From NCBI GenBank assembly GCA_905182995.1, contig CAJJDP010000148.1, positions 227,116-291,115 on the forward strand: a DNA stretch of 64,000 nt, written 5' to 3'. This document shows positions 1 through 11,802 of this stretch, one piece after another. The translations under genes and the position numbers were made by a program. The notes under the pieces are model-generated. The model was not told the origin of the DNA and did not search any database. It worked only from the letters and a program-made list of their open reading frames with translations. Each line of letters opens with the position of its first letter. Positions within the stretch are counted from its first letter, which is position 1. The DNA is from Paramecium octaurelia. Its lineage: Eukaryota; Ciliophora; Oligohymenophorea; Peniculida; Parameciidae.

Positions 1-1
1 G

Positions 2-154
2 GAGACTATTTCATTAGATCCTAAAATCATACTTGGACACAAAGACAATATGTTTAGAGTGGAAATGAATGATGGAAGAATGAATGATATAAATTATTTG
101 GTTATGAAAAATAAATACCCTCATTTAGTAGTATAATATTTAGAAAAATTGTGA
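2..154 (+). CDS. 3' end of an unrecognised protein gene (partial)
   Basis: The window opens inside a frame that reads 50 codons to a TGA at 152-154 and contains one TAA read as glutamine. The residues are mixed and charged, with the stretches GHKDN and MNDGRMNDIN and a C-terminal amphipathic end VVQYLEKL. That composition looks like a folded soluble protein, but I do not recognise the family. The start lies outside the window. It converges on the DENN-domain gene, whose stop is only 56 bp away, a spacing normal for a compact ciliate macronuclear genome. Confidence 0.6.
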
Positions 155-209
155 ATAACTATTACCATTATTATATATCATGAATGTATTATAAATAAAT
201 ATAATTATA

Positions 210-2505
210 TCATAAAGGATGGAATTTCTATTAGATGTAGTAAGAGAAATATTGGGTTTTTATTATTTATTTGAAAATTTCATCCTCAGTTGAATTTAGT
301 GTCTTCTCTTATATTTGATCTAGGTTGATTTCACCATCAACTTCTGGAATCAAAGAAAGTAAATTCTCCTAAATGTAGGTTTTAGTATCCTCTAAGATTT
401 TCAAACTCAAATTCAATGTTGCTTCATTATTATCTGCTAAATAATGTCCTGGAACACTTTATTGACGTATTGATTAATAAGTTTGGAATAAATTATAAAA
501 TAAAGTAGTGTACATCTTACTCTCTGTTAGATTCTTAGCTAAATTAAAAAATCTGAGTTTGTTAGCATCAAAAAACAGTACTTGAGATTGTTCATCAAAA
601 AAAGATTCATCATCTTCAATACCCAAATTACGTAATCCATTATCATTATCTTTGACAATTCCACAAATAATAGGAACAGGAGAATCAAGTATTGGCATCA
701 ATTAGGCAGTCAAAGCATGAATAGTAGGGTGTATGTGTTAAAATGGTTGAATCATGTGTGGTAAAATCATCCTATTGAATATATATAAAAATTACAATAA
801 TGAGCTTAACAAAGTGCGATTATAACTAATGATGCAGATATTCTACTCCAACATCATGTTGATTAATAGAATTAAATAATGCGGTAATTCGATATGTGAT
901 AACGCATATGAGATTGCCCATTCGATTTCATAATTTTGAACATTTGCACTGTGAATGAGTTAAGTTTTAATTGGAGTTTGTAAAAATTAATAATTGCATT
1001 CACTTATAAACTTGGAATTCTGCAATTCTGTTAAGAAATTAAATAGTTCAGGTTTGAAGGACTATTGTTATAGAATTGATTTTTACCGTATAGAAAGAAT
1101 TATCAATATTTCCTAAAGTATCCTCAAATTCTGAAACCATTGAATAGATCTCTGCTTTTTTGTATTTTAATGTGTCTATTTATTAATAATGTAAATACTT
1201 ATAATAATTTTGATGACTTCGATGAAGAAATCAATAATTGGGGCTTTGGTGATGAAACAATATGTCTTGGAAAGTGAATAAAAGTATTTCTTTTGTAATT
1301 TTGAGTTATTGTTGGCAACATTGTAATCATAGAAGTCAGGAACATCAACACACACACAATACAATTAATGGTGAATATTAGTGATTGAGATTAGATCGCT
1401 GATATTATCTGTATTTATTTATGTAGCATTATTAATAATTTTATTGTTATTGAATGTTTATTCTGATTTCATAGTAATTACATATGCACCTGCTAATCTA
1501 TCATAACTTTAACCACCCATCAGAATTCTAAAATAAATGTTAGATAATGTACGAATTCAAATTACTCATGGATAGAGTCTTCTCTTCTAATTTGACTTTC
1601 AATCCGTATGGATGTATTTATTAAGGCAACAATAATAGTTGTTCCTTATAGCACGATGTAGCAGATGAATGTTGAAATAATATCTCAGGTTTTAAGTTGA
1701 CTTCTCGCTTTTCTAATATATTACTAGTGAGTCCATTCAAAGTTTGTTTAGAGACACTAATAATGATGAATTCTTCAAATAATGAATATTATTATTGTTA
1801 TTCTTATTACAATGATTATTTCTATGATATTAATTATGATTCTGTGGCAATAGGTTCCTAAAATAACTGCTATGAACTAAAATTTGATTCCTCACCTTTA
1901 CATTATTCCAATTTCTTCTTAGAATATTTCTGTATTATCTAGTCAACTTTAGATGCATTATCATAATTGTATTCCTACACTTAAATTTCTTAGACCACAA
2001 CTTAATGTAATTCATCTTCACTATATTTTCTAAGTTCTGCCACTTCAGGACTAATGACTTCATCCTGTTCGTTATTACATTTCTTCGGACTCAAGTTATT
2101 CATATGCAAAGTTGTTTTCTTTGTCTCAAAGATTCTTTTCCCTAAAATTGATATACATTCAGGCTACTTTATGGTTAAATTGTTTAGGCCACCTTCTTAT
2201 ATCGATCTAATGAGACCGCACTATAGAATTCATCTTGTTTCAAAGCTAACTTTGATTTTTAACATGAAATACTTGCAACTCAAATCTCAATTATCCATTT
2301 TCTTTTTTCAACTACTCTATTTATTAATCTTTGTCTCTTAATTGTATTTGGTAATGTGTTATTTCACGAACCAAATCGTAATTCTTTTAAACCAATCTTT
2401 CCTACTTATTAGAGTGTTGCTTACATTTTTCTCTTCTAACAACTTAATCTGCGTTTTGTATTCATCCATATCCAATATCTAAGACACATATTATTTCGAT
2501 TTCAT
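210..2505 (-). CDS. DENN-domain protein with N-terminal coiled coil
   Basis: DENN proteins are usually guanine nucleotide exchange factors for Rab GTPases in membrane traffic. Removing four introns (1528-1552, 2167-2192, 2250-2272, 2402-2424; 23-26 nt, all GT...AG) leaves 2199 nt, an exact frame of 732 residues with TGA at 210-212. The first ~60 residues are Lys/Glu/Gln-rich and look coiled coil. A uDENN-like piece follows (ILMGGQSYDRLAGAYVI), then the core around residue 570 with LDSPVPIICGI, the conserved DENN segment that precedes the nucleotide-exchange surface. Glutamines coded by TAA and TAG are common. The ATG at 2503-2505 faces the ATG of the next gene 59 bp away, so a short AT-rich divergent promoter is shared. 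Partner Rab unknown. Family call inferred by motif recall, without alignment. Confidence 0.7.
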
Positions 2506-2564
2506 AATTTATATATATTATATATATATACTCAATATTTTATATTTATAATTTAACAGCTACA
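2506..2564. promoter_or_regulatory. Short divergent intergenic promoter region
   Basis: Fifty-nine bases of almost pure A/T, including a run of alternating TA, separate the start codons of the DENN gene (-) and the coiled-coil gene (+). Promoters of both genes must sit here or inside the 5' coding ends. No specific factor site is recognisable. Confidence 0.5.
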
Positions 2565-3543
2565 ATGTTTGCATCCACTCCTAAACTTAAAACATATTCG
2601 TCATTACTCTAAAATTCTATCTAACATAAACCCATTCAATAACCAATTTTCGCAGAATTGACTCCCTCTACACCATAGAAGTTTAATATGTTGAAGAATG
2701 TCAAAGTACTCAATGTCCCATCTCAACCAACTGAAAATAGTTTTAGATCCAGCAATGCTAAAAGAATATTAACATAAGATAGTCCATAAATAAATAAGGA
2801 GAATTCTAATTTTAGACTTGATTAATCCTCAAGCTAAATTGAAATTTAACTTAAGCATTACATGTAAGAGAACAAAAAACTCTCTGATTTGGTTTCCAAA
2901 TTGACAAAAGAAAAACAAGAATTACTTGATTAAATTAATAATACAGATTTTAATGTTATCAAATAGAGAGTAGAAAGATTAGAATCTATCATTGATCATT
3001 AAACAGATGAAATTGAGGATTGGAAAAATAAATATAAAGATGTATGTTAAACTGATTAAACCACATCTATCATCCAAAATATGGTATCTCAATTTTATTA
3101 CAATTAGGAAACACAAATAGCATCACTACTTAAGGAAAATGAAAAGTTAAATAATATTAACTTAAGCGAAGTTAAAAAAATTGGGAGTTTAGAATAGGTA
3201 ATCAAAGATTTAGAATACAAAGTGGCCGATTAAAACAATTAAATTATTGCCTATGAAGAAGAACGAATCAATTACCTTGAATAACCAAATCATACAATAA
3301 ATTCAAACTTATTAGAATACATATAACTTATCGAAAAAGTATGATATATAGAATCATTAATAGAATATCACTGATATGTCTTAATATGAACAGGATAATC
3401 AAAAGAATTATGAAAAATTGAGGGAAGAATTCAACGATCTCAATACTAAAATGAATTAGATAAATTTTTCAAATACTAATGTAGATCAATTTACTGATAT
3501 CTTAAACGAATTGAGAAATAGTATTAACAACTAGACAAAATGA
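2565..3543 (+). CDS. Coiled-coil protein, unknown function
   Basis: One 25-nt intron (3339-3363) removed leaves 954 nt, 317 residues plus TGA. Residues 1-90 are Ser/Pro/Asn/Gln-rich and probably disordered. From about residue 95 to the end the chain is Lys/Glu/Leu/Asn-rich with heptad-like spacing (DLVSKLTKEKQELL, VERLESIIDH), typical of a long coiled coil. There is no membrane segment and no signal peptide. Such proteins in ciliates are often cytoskeletal or basal-body components, but nothing here proves it. Splicing is needed: the unspliced frame meets TGA at the intron's second codon, a usual feature of Paramecium introns. Confidence 0.8.
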
Positions 3544-3795
3544 TAATTATTATATAAACTTACTTTGATTACTTTAAAAGATCTTTGGTTTATTAAGAGT
3601 ATATTCTTCAAAGCTGTTAAGATTAAAGCAGAAAATTGCATATATCATCTCGAGTATCTTTATAACTGTGGATTTTATGTTATTCAATTTAGGTCTCTTT
3701 TGACCTATCCAATCTGAATATAATTTCTCATTACGTATTTAATTATGCCGAAATCAAAGTATATCCCAAGACAAGTTTTAATTAATATTTGTCAT
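3544..3795. other. No gene seen
   Basis: AT-rich stretch between the coiled-coil gene and the doubtful minus-strand frame. I see no supported gene or RNA. Confidence 0.3.
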
Positions 3796-4520
3796 TCATA
3801 TTGAAACATCATAAAAACTTGCCCCAATATTTAATTTTTCATTTTTAGCCTATTGGTTTGATGTATTGAAAACAAAAGTTTTGTGCTATCGTTCAATGTC
3901 CCATAATCTTTTGAATTTGTAATTTTCTAATTCAATTCTTGAATACTACTATTTCAATTTGTAACTTTTTCAATGGTCAACTAGGAAGTGTGAACTTATT
4001 TAATCTTGTTCAATTTTATCAATTTTACAATTATGGTTCTTTGCATTAATAATTTTAATGCATTCCCAATGACTTATTACTTTAGGTCAAATTTGAAGAC
4101 ATTTAGAAACCTAAAGAACTATTAAATGTTAGGATAGAGAAACATAGGAAGATGTAAGGATGAATATTTATTAAAATAATTCCATATTTCTCTAAGTTTT
4201 CTTGGATTTTATAAAAATAGCTTAAAAAAAAAAATCGTTTTTTCAGTTTATAATGAGATTATGATGATAATTTGAGTAAAGTTATTTTGATCATAATCTA
4301 ACTCTTCTGTTTAAGCTAAATATTCTGAGAATTTATCATAAGAGTCCTTTATTCTATTTAGATTTGACCTATCCAACTAATTGGATTGGTAAGAAAAATT
4401 AATTATTAAATTTAGATAATTTTTAGTTACTCTAACTTTACAATTCGTTTGGATAATTTCACAAGTTTATCTTATCCTGTTGATCACCTTATTAAGTATA
4501 TAAATATAATTTTTATATAA
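3796..4520 (-). CDS. Doubtful open frame directly downstream of the kinase stop
   Basis: On the minus strand the reading frame of the histidine kinase stays open after its TGA for about 145 codons, then continues if introns of about 31 nt and 33 nt are removed, ending at TGA 3796-3798. It contains a Lys-rich soluble part (RIKDSYDKFSEYL) and a hydrophobic helix (ILINIHPYIFLCFSILT). There is no in-frame ATG near its upstream end. With TGA as the only stop, AT-rich DNA holds frames of this size by chance. It may be a small gene, a remnant of a longer kinase C-terminus, or noise. Confidence 0.25.
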
Positions 4521-6960
4521 TCAAATAAACAATAGTTTAAGATCTTAGGAGGTTGATGGCTTTTGTAGAATTTTATCGGCACCAGCGCTAAGGCAATTTT
4601 GTCGAGTCTTTATATCATTAAAAGCAGTCAACATGTAGATTTTAGTAGTTGGACTTATTCGTTTGATTTCATTAATGCATTATAACCCATTCATTCCTGG
4701 CATGTTGAAATCCAAAAATACAATATCATAACACCGTTTCATTACCAAATCTATTGCTTCTTGCCCCCCAAAGGCAGTATCTACCTTATAGATTCCTATT
4801 TTTGATAACTATAATTTTAATAGCATATTATTAAAAGACTCATCATCTACGATTAAGACTTATAATTTATCTTTTTTGTTAAGTTTTTTATGGAATGGAG
4901 TAAGTTGGTTTGTACTAAGCATATTTTTATTTGGAGAATGCACTGATATATCGTAATCAATGGAATCGACACTAAACTAATCCTAATATTAAGAATTCTA
5001 TTTATCATAATTTTTATAAATGACGAATTAAAAAGTTGAACCAACTCCAACTTATGATTATAGATAAATGTACTACAAAGGTCCAATGTACCCACACAGC
5101 TGCTTGCAGATGATCAATCCTAAACCAACACCATTTCTAACTTTTTATACTAATACTCTACTTGTTTGTGTTGTTATCATCGTCATAAGTGGCAAAGTTT
5201 CTGAAAAGTCTTCTTTAAATTTCTTGGGTCATTCCGCTTCCGCTGTCATAAACTGTACAAAGAATTAACCTTAATTGGTTTCGAATTAGAGGATCAATAT
5301 CAACTACTGATTTATTAGTATTAATTTATTCTTTAACATTACTGCAAAATTTGCAAATATCCATAGGTTCATCAGAAAAGATAATGGATATTTTTCCTTT
5401 TGATGTGAATTTAATGGCATTTGATAGTAAATTAAAGAGAACTTACTTAATTCTTAGAGGATCATTATTTAAAACTTAAGTAGATTTTAGTTTAGAGACA
5501 ATGTCTAGCTATAAGTTCTTCTTTTGTGTTTAGATATGAAATACATTTTTTACATCTTGAATCAATTATTAAATATCGAACTCACTAATGGCTAGCTTTA
5601 ACTTCTATTATTTAATTTATGAGAAATCTTATAAATCATTAACAAAGGATTGTAGTATTTATACATTTGTTTAGCACATCTCTAAATAATTGCAACAGGA
5701 CTGAATTTTTTCAAGTATTTCTGGGTTAGTTTCCATCTCAGACAATTCATATAAACTATCCTATACTAAAGTTATCATAGATTAAACAACACCTATTGGA
5801 TTCTTCAAATCATGACTAACTGTAGCCAACACATTGTCTTTATATTAATCTAGCTTTTCAAGCTAAGATATTTTGATTCTATCTGTTATTTCTATCAAAG
5901 AAACTACAAAGCATTTTTAGTATTTCCAAATACATGGAGATACTAAAATATCATAAGTTTAATGATGATTATTACACATTAATCCTGTTAATTTTAAAGG
6001 CAGACTTTCTTGAAGTTCTTTGTTTTAAGAGTTATTCATGTATTAATAGAGAATTTAATTTAAAGACTAAGGATTGTCAATCATATTGATTTACTCTCCT
6101 GTTGCTTTTAAATTATTTAAAAAGAGTTCTTGAGTTAAATTGACTTTTAAATTGCATTAAGAAATATTGGACTCATTACAATTGATAATCTATATTTGAT
6201 TAATTTTTTGGTAAATGCTTTCAATATTAGCAAATTCCTTGTTACAAGCCTAATTGACGAATAGTACCTCAAATTAATCTTATATATTTTAATCTAAATT
6301 CAACTTAATAACAAACAAGTTCTATTGTAGGCTATGGTTAAGCACTACCTCTTAATATGAAAGATCATGACTAAAATTAAATTTCTCAAAAAAATAGATT
6401 AATTTCCTTCTCTCTCTCAAATAAATACAAATGGATATTACAAGAATAAACATCCATTCAAAAGGTAATAGGATCCAATCAAAAATATTATCAAAATACA
6501 AATAAGTAAATTACATTATTGTAAAGTAACATATTAGGTATTTCTTGTTGTTTAAACTTTGAGTAACATACATATAATATAATTACACATATCCGTTAAT
6601 CATGAATTAATCAACATACAAACTTAAATAGATCAGAATTGTTACAACATGAATGATTTTCCAATAATCATTACATGTTGAGTTCCTTAACATACTCCAT
6701 ATCTGTAGCAGACTTGACAACGGAAAAACTATCAGGATTTATGATTCAACTGACTAATTGTCTTTAACTATTGCTGAAATAGCCAAAGCAAACTCCAAAA
6801 GCATTTTAAAGGTTTCTATTAAAATCATTGGACATTTATTTAACTTTTTCTGGAAAGCATTAAAACTGTTCTGAACATCCTAATCTCGGAAGTTTAGAGT
6901 TGCATTCAAAAGTGCATTTTCAGGTTATAGGTTTCTTGATAGCGACAATAAATACTTCAT
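4521..6960 (-). CDS. Hybrid histidine kinase with PAS-like region and C-terminal receiver
   Basis: Membrane two-component sensor: autophosphorylates on histidine and passes phosphate to its own receiver. Removing one 25-nt intron (5137-5161) gives 2415 nt, 804 residues. Order: N-terminal region; hydrophobic segments from about residue 105 to 185 (HVVTILIYLSLYV, FILVISICIYL); PAS-like region (~230-370); H-box VSHDLKNP with His383; N-box LLSNAIKFT; G1 box DSGSGM; F-box LFRNF; G2 box NGVGLGL; receiver starting VLIVDDE, phospho-acceptor Asp742 in FLDFNMPGMNG, conserved Thr in MLTAF and Lys in LQKP. All key residues are present, so it should be active. The intron sits just before G2. The start ATG (6958-6960) lies right after an AG; an upstream in-frame ATG near 7007 is possible. 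Signal sensed is unknown. Confidence 0.92.
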
Positions 6961-7055
6961 CTAAGAGTGATTATATATTACTTAATTATATATTATTTTT
7001 TTTTTCATATAATACCATAACTTTGAAGATATATCTTACATAATGCTTATTTTGT

Positions 7056-7600
7056 TCAATATTAATCAATTTGAACTCCAAAAAATTTATAAATTTCATC
7101 ATCATTTTCTATCAAATAAAAAGTTTGCAAATTTTGATGTTCTTCTTAGCAGCATATTTTATCCTATTCTGGAAAACGCAAGAGAGATTCTTTAATTTGT
7201 GATTTGAATTTATCAGTATAGAAATTTATAATGGGTAATCTTTTGAATCATATATTATATAATCAAATTATATATAATTTGTAATAAGTTGATGAATATC
7301 ATTGCCTATTTTCAAAAAAATATAGAATTCATAGATAACACTCTCAAATATAGAATAGATTCCTGAAAAATGATTTCAATATGGTAATAATTTTTATTGC
7401 ACTTATTGAAACGAATTGATTTAATAATTATGTTAAAACAGATAAGTTGAATTTGAATCGTTTTGGATATTAATCAATAGCTTTCCATATTTTCCAGTTG
7501 TAGATTTTAATCTATCCATCCCTTTAAAAAGTAACAAATCAAAAGTCTCAAGCATATGGTTTATTGATTTTTTACAATCATTAAAGGTTCAAACTGGCTT
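7056..7600 (-). CDS. Unrecognised protein gene, exon joins unresolved
   Basis: Several minus-strand frames look coding: an upstream piece with ETFDLLLFKGMDRL and TTGKYGKLLINIQND, a middle piece starting GIYSIFESVIYEFY, and a C-terminal piece LIENDDEIYKFFGVQ ending at TGA 7056-7058. They lie in different frames, so at least two short introns must join them; one candidate GT...AG gap spans the area near 7370-7400 but does not give a perfect phase. The mix of hydrophobic core and charged residues suggests a compact enzyme or adaptor domain. I do not recognise the family. It is the next gene upstream of the kinase on the same strand. Confidence 0.4.
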
Positions 7601-7918
7601 AATCAATAATCATGAATAACCCATATAAATAAACCTAAGAATTCAGTATACTTAAATAAATAAACTAAAAAATAATTAGATCTATTTATTTAATGAATTT
7701 GAGCCAAATATGATAATTTATTAATTGTAAACAAATAATTTATAATATTTAAAGTTAAAATTAAATGTTAAGTAATCAAAATATTTAAAATAGATATGAT
7801 CTGATATTTTAAATACAGTAATTCAATTATAATATAAATATAATAAAAAATAATTTAAAACTCTTAGCCAGGTTGAATATAACATATAATATAATCGAAT
7901 TTAATTTAATTTATATTT
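7601..7918. other. AT-rich intergenic, nothing seen
   Basis: Nearly pure A/T with short repeated words. I see no convincing frame or RNA. It ends where the first direct-repeat segment begins. Confidence 0.5.
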
Positions 7919-7935
7919 CATACCTCAATAGGAAT

Positions 7936-8229
7936 ATGGTTTCTTACACCTAAAAAGATGGCAAACCTTCTGAACAACAGATGTAAGACATCATTATCTA
8001 GAAGGCTCTAATGATTTGCTTGAATAAAAGCTACAAATAAGACAATATTTTTAATAATAGCGAGGATAAATCAATTTTGCAAAATAATCTCGTTGTATCT
8101 TAGCCATTAATTAGGACTCATTATGTTGAGAAAATAACCCCTTTCTAATACAATTTCAGCAGACGTGTATTATTTTACATATAAATCCCTATAAAACTTC
8201 TACTTAAATACAACATAGCCTCAGCTTGA
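7936..8229 (+). CDS. Small hypothetical protein, 97 residues
   Basis: ATG at 7936 opens a frame of 98 codons to TGA 8227-8229, with six or more TAA/TAG glutamine codons. The product is polar and charged (SYTQKDGKPSEQQ near the start, THYVEKITPFQYN in the middle), unlike a chance AT frame. It converges on the minus-strand gene that stops at 8407. A duplicate lies at 9361-9654. Family not recognised; it may continue through an unseen intron. Confidence 0.45.
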
Positions 8230-8406
8230 AGTCCATTATCTTAGGCATTAGAGATTCTATTGATAAGATCTTTAAGCCTAATTTAATTCTTTAGATTTTA
8301 AGCCAATGTGTAAATATAAAATTATTTTTAAATAATAATAATCCTCTTCATCTGAAAAACACTGTGCCTATTCTGAATATCTCCATCTTTTCATAAGACT
8401 GATTCT

Positions 8407-9338
8407 TCATTAGCTATTCAATATTGTATTCTAAGCCTCAAGCAGATATTAGAGCTCTTAATTCAACGACAACGAATAATTCAGCATTTCCCTCCAAGCT
8501 TTTAGGCTCAGCCGTTGTTGGGGAGCACCCTTGCCACTGAACCTCACTCTTTCCCTTCTATTACTTTTTGACCTAACTAGATGTCATTGCGCTCATTCTG
8601 GGTCCCTCTCTTCTATAGTAAACTTGAAGAGGAGAATCCTCATAATATTGTTCTCAATATATCTCTTCAAACTACTTCCAATTATTCTCTCTTCTTTTTC
8701 TATGTGTTTGATTTAGCATATCTTCGCTGACCTATTTAACTAAAGTTAATGGAGAAGTTCTGTGTTATCTATCATTCTACGATAGATGGGACTATCTCCT
8801 TTTACTTGACTGCATTAACTATGGGTGGTCTTCTGGAAGAGAACTCCTCCTATTTATTTATGATCACCATTACATTCAGAAATTTCTTGATGGTATTTAT
8901 TATATCAGCAATAGTTTACCACATTCTGACCTTATCAGACAATCAACTAAATCTTTCTTTAGAAAAATATTTCATTAGAATTCAATTATCCACAGTTTGA
9001 TACATATTGGTAATAATTAATGGTGTCCTAAGCCCTTATGTTTTGCCCACTTCCCTTCAACCGCTATTTAGATCTTCATTTCCTTAAATAGTTATTCTAG
9101 ATAACCTCAAGGTCTATACTTGCCTCAAATATCCATTCAGCATTCTTTTTTTTTTAATCATCGACTTTTCTTATTATATTATCTTAAGAATAGTATCCTT
9201 AATATTCTTTCTCTGGTTTGTTCTCCGTAATGCATCTTATTGAGGGCTAGGACGATTCTTTGGACTCTATAAAATGTCCTTTTTTGATTAATGTCTACTT
9301 CTATCTATCCTTATGAACGTTTCTATCTTAGTTTTCAT
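8407..9338 (-). CDS. Basic-N-terminus protein with RVRF...RLSL motif, several mini-introns
   Basis: ATG at 9336-9338 opens a very basic stretch (KTKIETFIRIDRSRHQ, then KKKRM). Downstream coding blocks read SRRPPIVNAVKQKEI, GQRRYAKSNTQKKKRE and RVRFSGKGAPQQRLSLKAW, ending at TGA 8407-8409. Stops between the blocks fall inside plausible GT...AG introns of 21-27 nt (one 21-nt and one 24-nt intron give clean joins); two joins I could not settle. Composition suggests a nucleic-acid-binding or cytoskeletal protein. The RVRFxG...RLSL..W motif recurs in the small gene at 24351-24553. Function unknown. Confidence 0.6.
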
Positions 9339-9343
9339 GTACN

Positions 9344-10767
9344 CATACCTCAATAGGAATATGGTTTCTTACACCTAAAAAGATGGCAAACCTTCTGAAC
9401 AACAGATGTAAGACATCATTATCTAGAAGGCTCTAATGATTTGCTTGAATAAAAGCTACAAATAAGACAATATTTTTAATAATAGCGAGGATAAATCAAT
9501 TTTGCAAAATAATCTCGTTGTATCTTAGCCATTAATTAGGACTCATTATGTTGAGAAAATAACCCCTTTCTAATACAATTTCAGCAGACGTGTATTATTT
9601 TACATATAAATCCCTATAAAACTTCTACTTAAATACAACATAGCCTCAGCTTGAAGTCCATTATCTTAGGCATTAGAGATTCTATTGATAAGATCTTTAA
9701 GCCTAATTTAATTCTTTAGATTTTAAGCCAATGTGTAAATATAAAATTATTTTTAAATAATAATAATCCTCTTCATCTGAAAAACACTGTGCCTATTCTG
9801 AATATCTCCATCTTTTCATAAGACTGATTCTTCATTAGCTATTCAATATTGTATTCTAAGCCTCAAGCAGATATTAGAGCTCTTAATTCAACGACAACGA
9901 ATAATTCAGCATTTCCCTCCAAGCTTTTAGGCTCAGCCGTTGTTGGGGAGCACCCTTGCCACTGAACCTCACTCTTTCCCTTCTATTACTTTTTGACCTA
10001 ACTAGATGTCATTGCGCTCATTCTGGGTCCCTCTCTTCTATAGTAAACTTGAAGAGGAGAATCCTCATAATATTGTTCTCAATATATCTCTTCAAACTAC
10101 TTCCAATTATTCTCTCTTCTTTTTCTATGTGTTTGATTTAGCATATCTTCGCTGACCTATTTAACTAAAGTTAATGGAGAAGTTCTGTGTTATCTATCAT
10201 TCTACGATAGATGGGACTATCTCCTTTTACTTGACTGCATTAACTATGGGTGGTCTTCTGGAAGAGAACTCCTCCTATTTATTTATGATCACCATTACAT
10301 TCAGAAATTTCTTGATGGTATTTATTATATCAGCAATAGTTTACCACATTCTGACCTTATCAGACAATCAACTAAATCTTTCTTTAGAAAAATATTTCAT
10401 TAGAATTCAATTATCCACAGTTTGATACATATTGGTAATAATTAATGGTGTCCTAAGCCCTTATGTTTTGCCCACTTCCCTTCAACCGCTATTTAGATCT
10501 TCATTTCCTTAAATAGTTATTCTAGATAACCTCAAGGTCTATACTTGCCTCAAATATCCATTCAGCATTCTTTTTTTTTTAATCATCGACTTTTCTTATT
10601 ATATTATCTTAAGAATAGTATCCTTAATATTCTTTCTCTGGTTTGTTCTCCGTAATGCATCTTATTGAGGGCTAGGACGATTCTTTGGACTCTATAAAAT
10701 GTCCTTTTTTGATTAATGTCTACTTCTATCTATCCTTATGAACGTTTCTATCTTAGTTTTCATGTAC
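9344..10767 (+). repeat. Direct duplicate pair 1, copy 2 (1424 bp)
   Basis: Same sequence as 7919-9342. Unique sequence resumes at 10768. All features inside are the same features annotated in copy 1. Confidence 0.9.
9832..10763 (-). CDS. Second copy of the basic-N-terminus gene (assembly duplicate)
   Basis: Same gene as 8407-9338, shifted by 1425 bp. Here the sequence upstream of the start codon is genuine unique DNA (10768 onward), so this copy carries the true 5' flank while copy 1 carries the true 3' flank. Confidence 0.6.
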
Positions 10768-11051
10768 ACCCTCTACTTGTAATATTCTATATTTTTTTAA
10801 ATTACAAATTTTTTAAATCAGATTTTAATGTAAAAAAAATAAGCTAAATTTAAACCATTCTTTTCTTTAAATTTGATATTTTTTTTATTCTCGTTAACAA
10901 CTATTTAAAAGAGAGTTTTAACTAAACTATCATTTGACAAATCATTTCGAATAGCAATAAAGGATAGTATAAAAGTCATAAATTTAAAACCAGTTTAGAA
11001 GAGTAGTTAAGGCTCTGCAAATTAAAATAATTTAGCTGTTACATAGTTTCT

Positions 11052-11802
11052 ATGAATTTGATTAAACAGGGATCAATTTCTCTTATATTCTGTTATTTAA
11101 AACAAATGATTGAAGATGAAAATTTAGAAAAATTTATTATTAACAATTAAAAAAATCAAAAGTATCAATTGAAAGTTTTAGATATCACTATAATTAACAG
11201 TGGTAAATACGCTAGTTGCAACATCTGCAGAATGAGTGCAAGGTTTACTTAATTTTGATAGATAATTTAATTTGGTGAAGAGCTGTTTCCTACTTCGTTA
11301 GATGAATGTTTAGAGGTTGGAATGAATAGATATTTCAAAATTCAATTTGATAGCAAATGCGTGCTCTAAGCAAAAGAACGCGTCATATCCTTTGAAAGAG
11401 TAATTGTAATAGATTACCAGTAATATCTATTTGTAGGGTTTTACTATAGATAGTCTTGATATGCTTTTGGTAAAGTTTTTATAGAGAGCTAATTACTTTT
11501 GGACAGATTAGATTTAACTAATTATGGCTTGAAAATGACTTTAATATATTAAGACCAAGTTTAGGTACTTTAAATAGCTAAAAGATTCTTCTGATAATGA
11601 AAAATTAATTTTTCATATTTTTTTTTTGCTGTGTTGACAAAGTAGCTTTCCTTGTTTACTAAATAGACTATCATTTTTTTTTGGAATTTTAAGGGAAAAA
11701 TTTCTAACATTTTGCGATAAAATACATTTCTGTTGGGGGCTTATAGACAGAATTCAAATTTAAGCCCTTATATTTTTGTCTGGAAAAAAAAAGTATAAAC
11801 TG
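11052..11802 (+). CDS. Unrecognised protein gene running into the N gap (3' end missing)
   Basis: ATG at 11052 opens a coding-like frame (QMIEDENLEKF, KYASCNICRMSARF). It meets an in-frame TGA at 11256-11258, yet the same frame goes on with FGEELFPTSLDECLEVGMNRYF, so a short unresolved intron, an error or a nonsense mutation lies there. A 23-nt intron at 11453-11475 then restores an open frame of over 100 codons to the gap. Three cysteines near residue 60 (CNIC) could bind metal. Family not recognised. Confidence 0.55.

Larger units (their letters stand above)
7919..9342 (+). repeat. Direct duplicate pair 1, copy 1 (1424 bp)
   Basis: This segment recurs with no difference I can see at 9344-10767, separated by a single N at 9343. 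Identity across coding and non-coding bases plus the one-N join point to two overlapping contigs placed end to end, not a biological tandem duplication. Confidence 0.9.

Noticed and set aside
474-2341. Standard-code ORFs on both strands in 0.4-2.4 kb
   Set aside because: They are pieces or shadows of the single DENN-domain gene once TAA and TAG are read as Gln and introns are removed.
4853-5268. Two 66-80 codon ORFs overlapping the kinase
   Set aside because: Out-of-frame or antisense to the HATPase and receiver region, which has all catalytic motifs.
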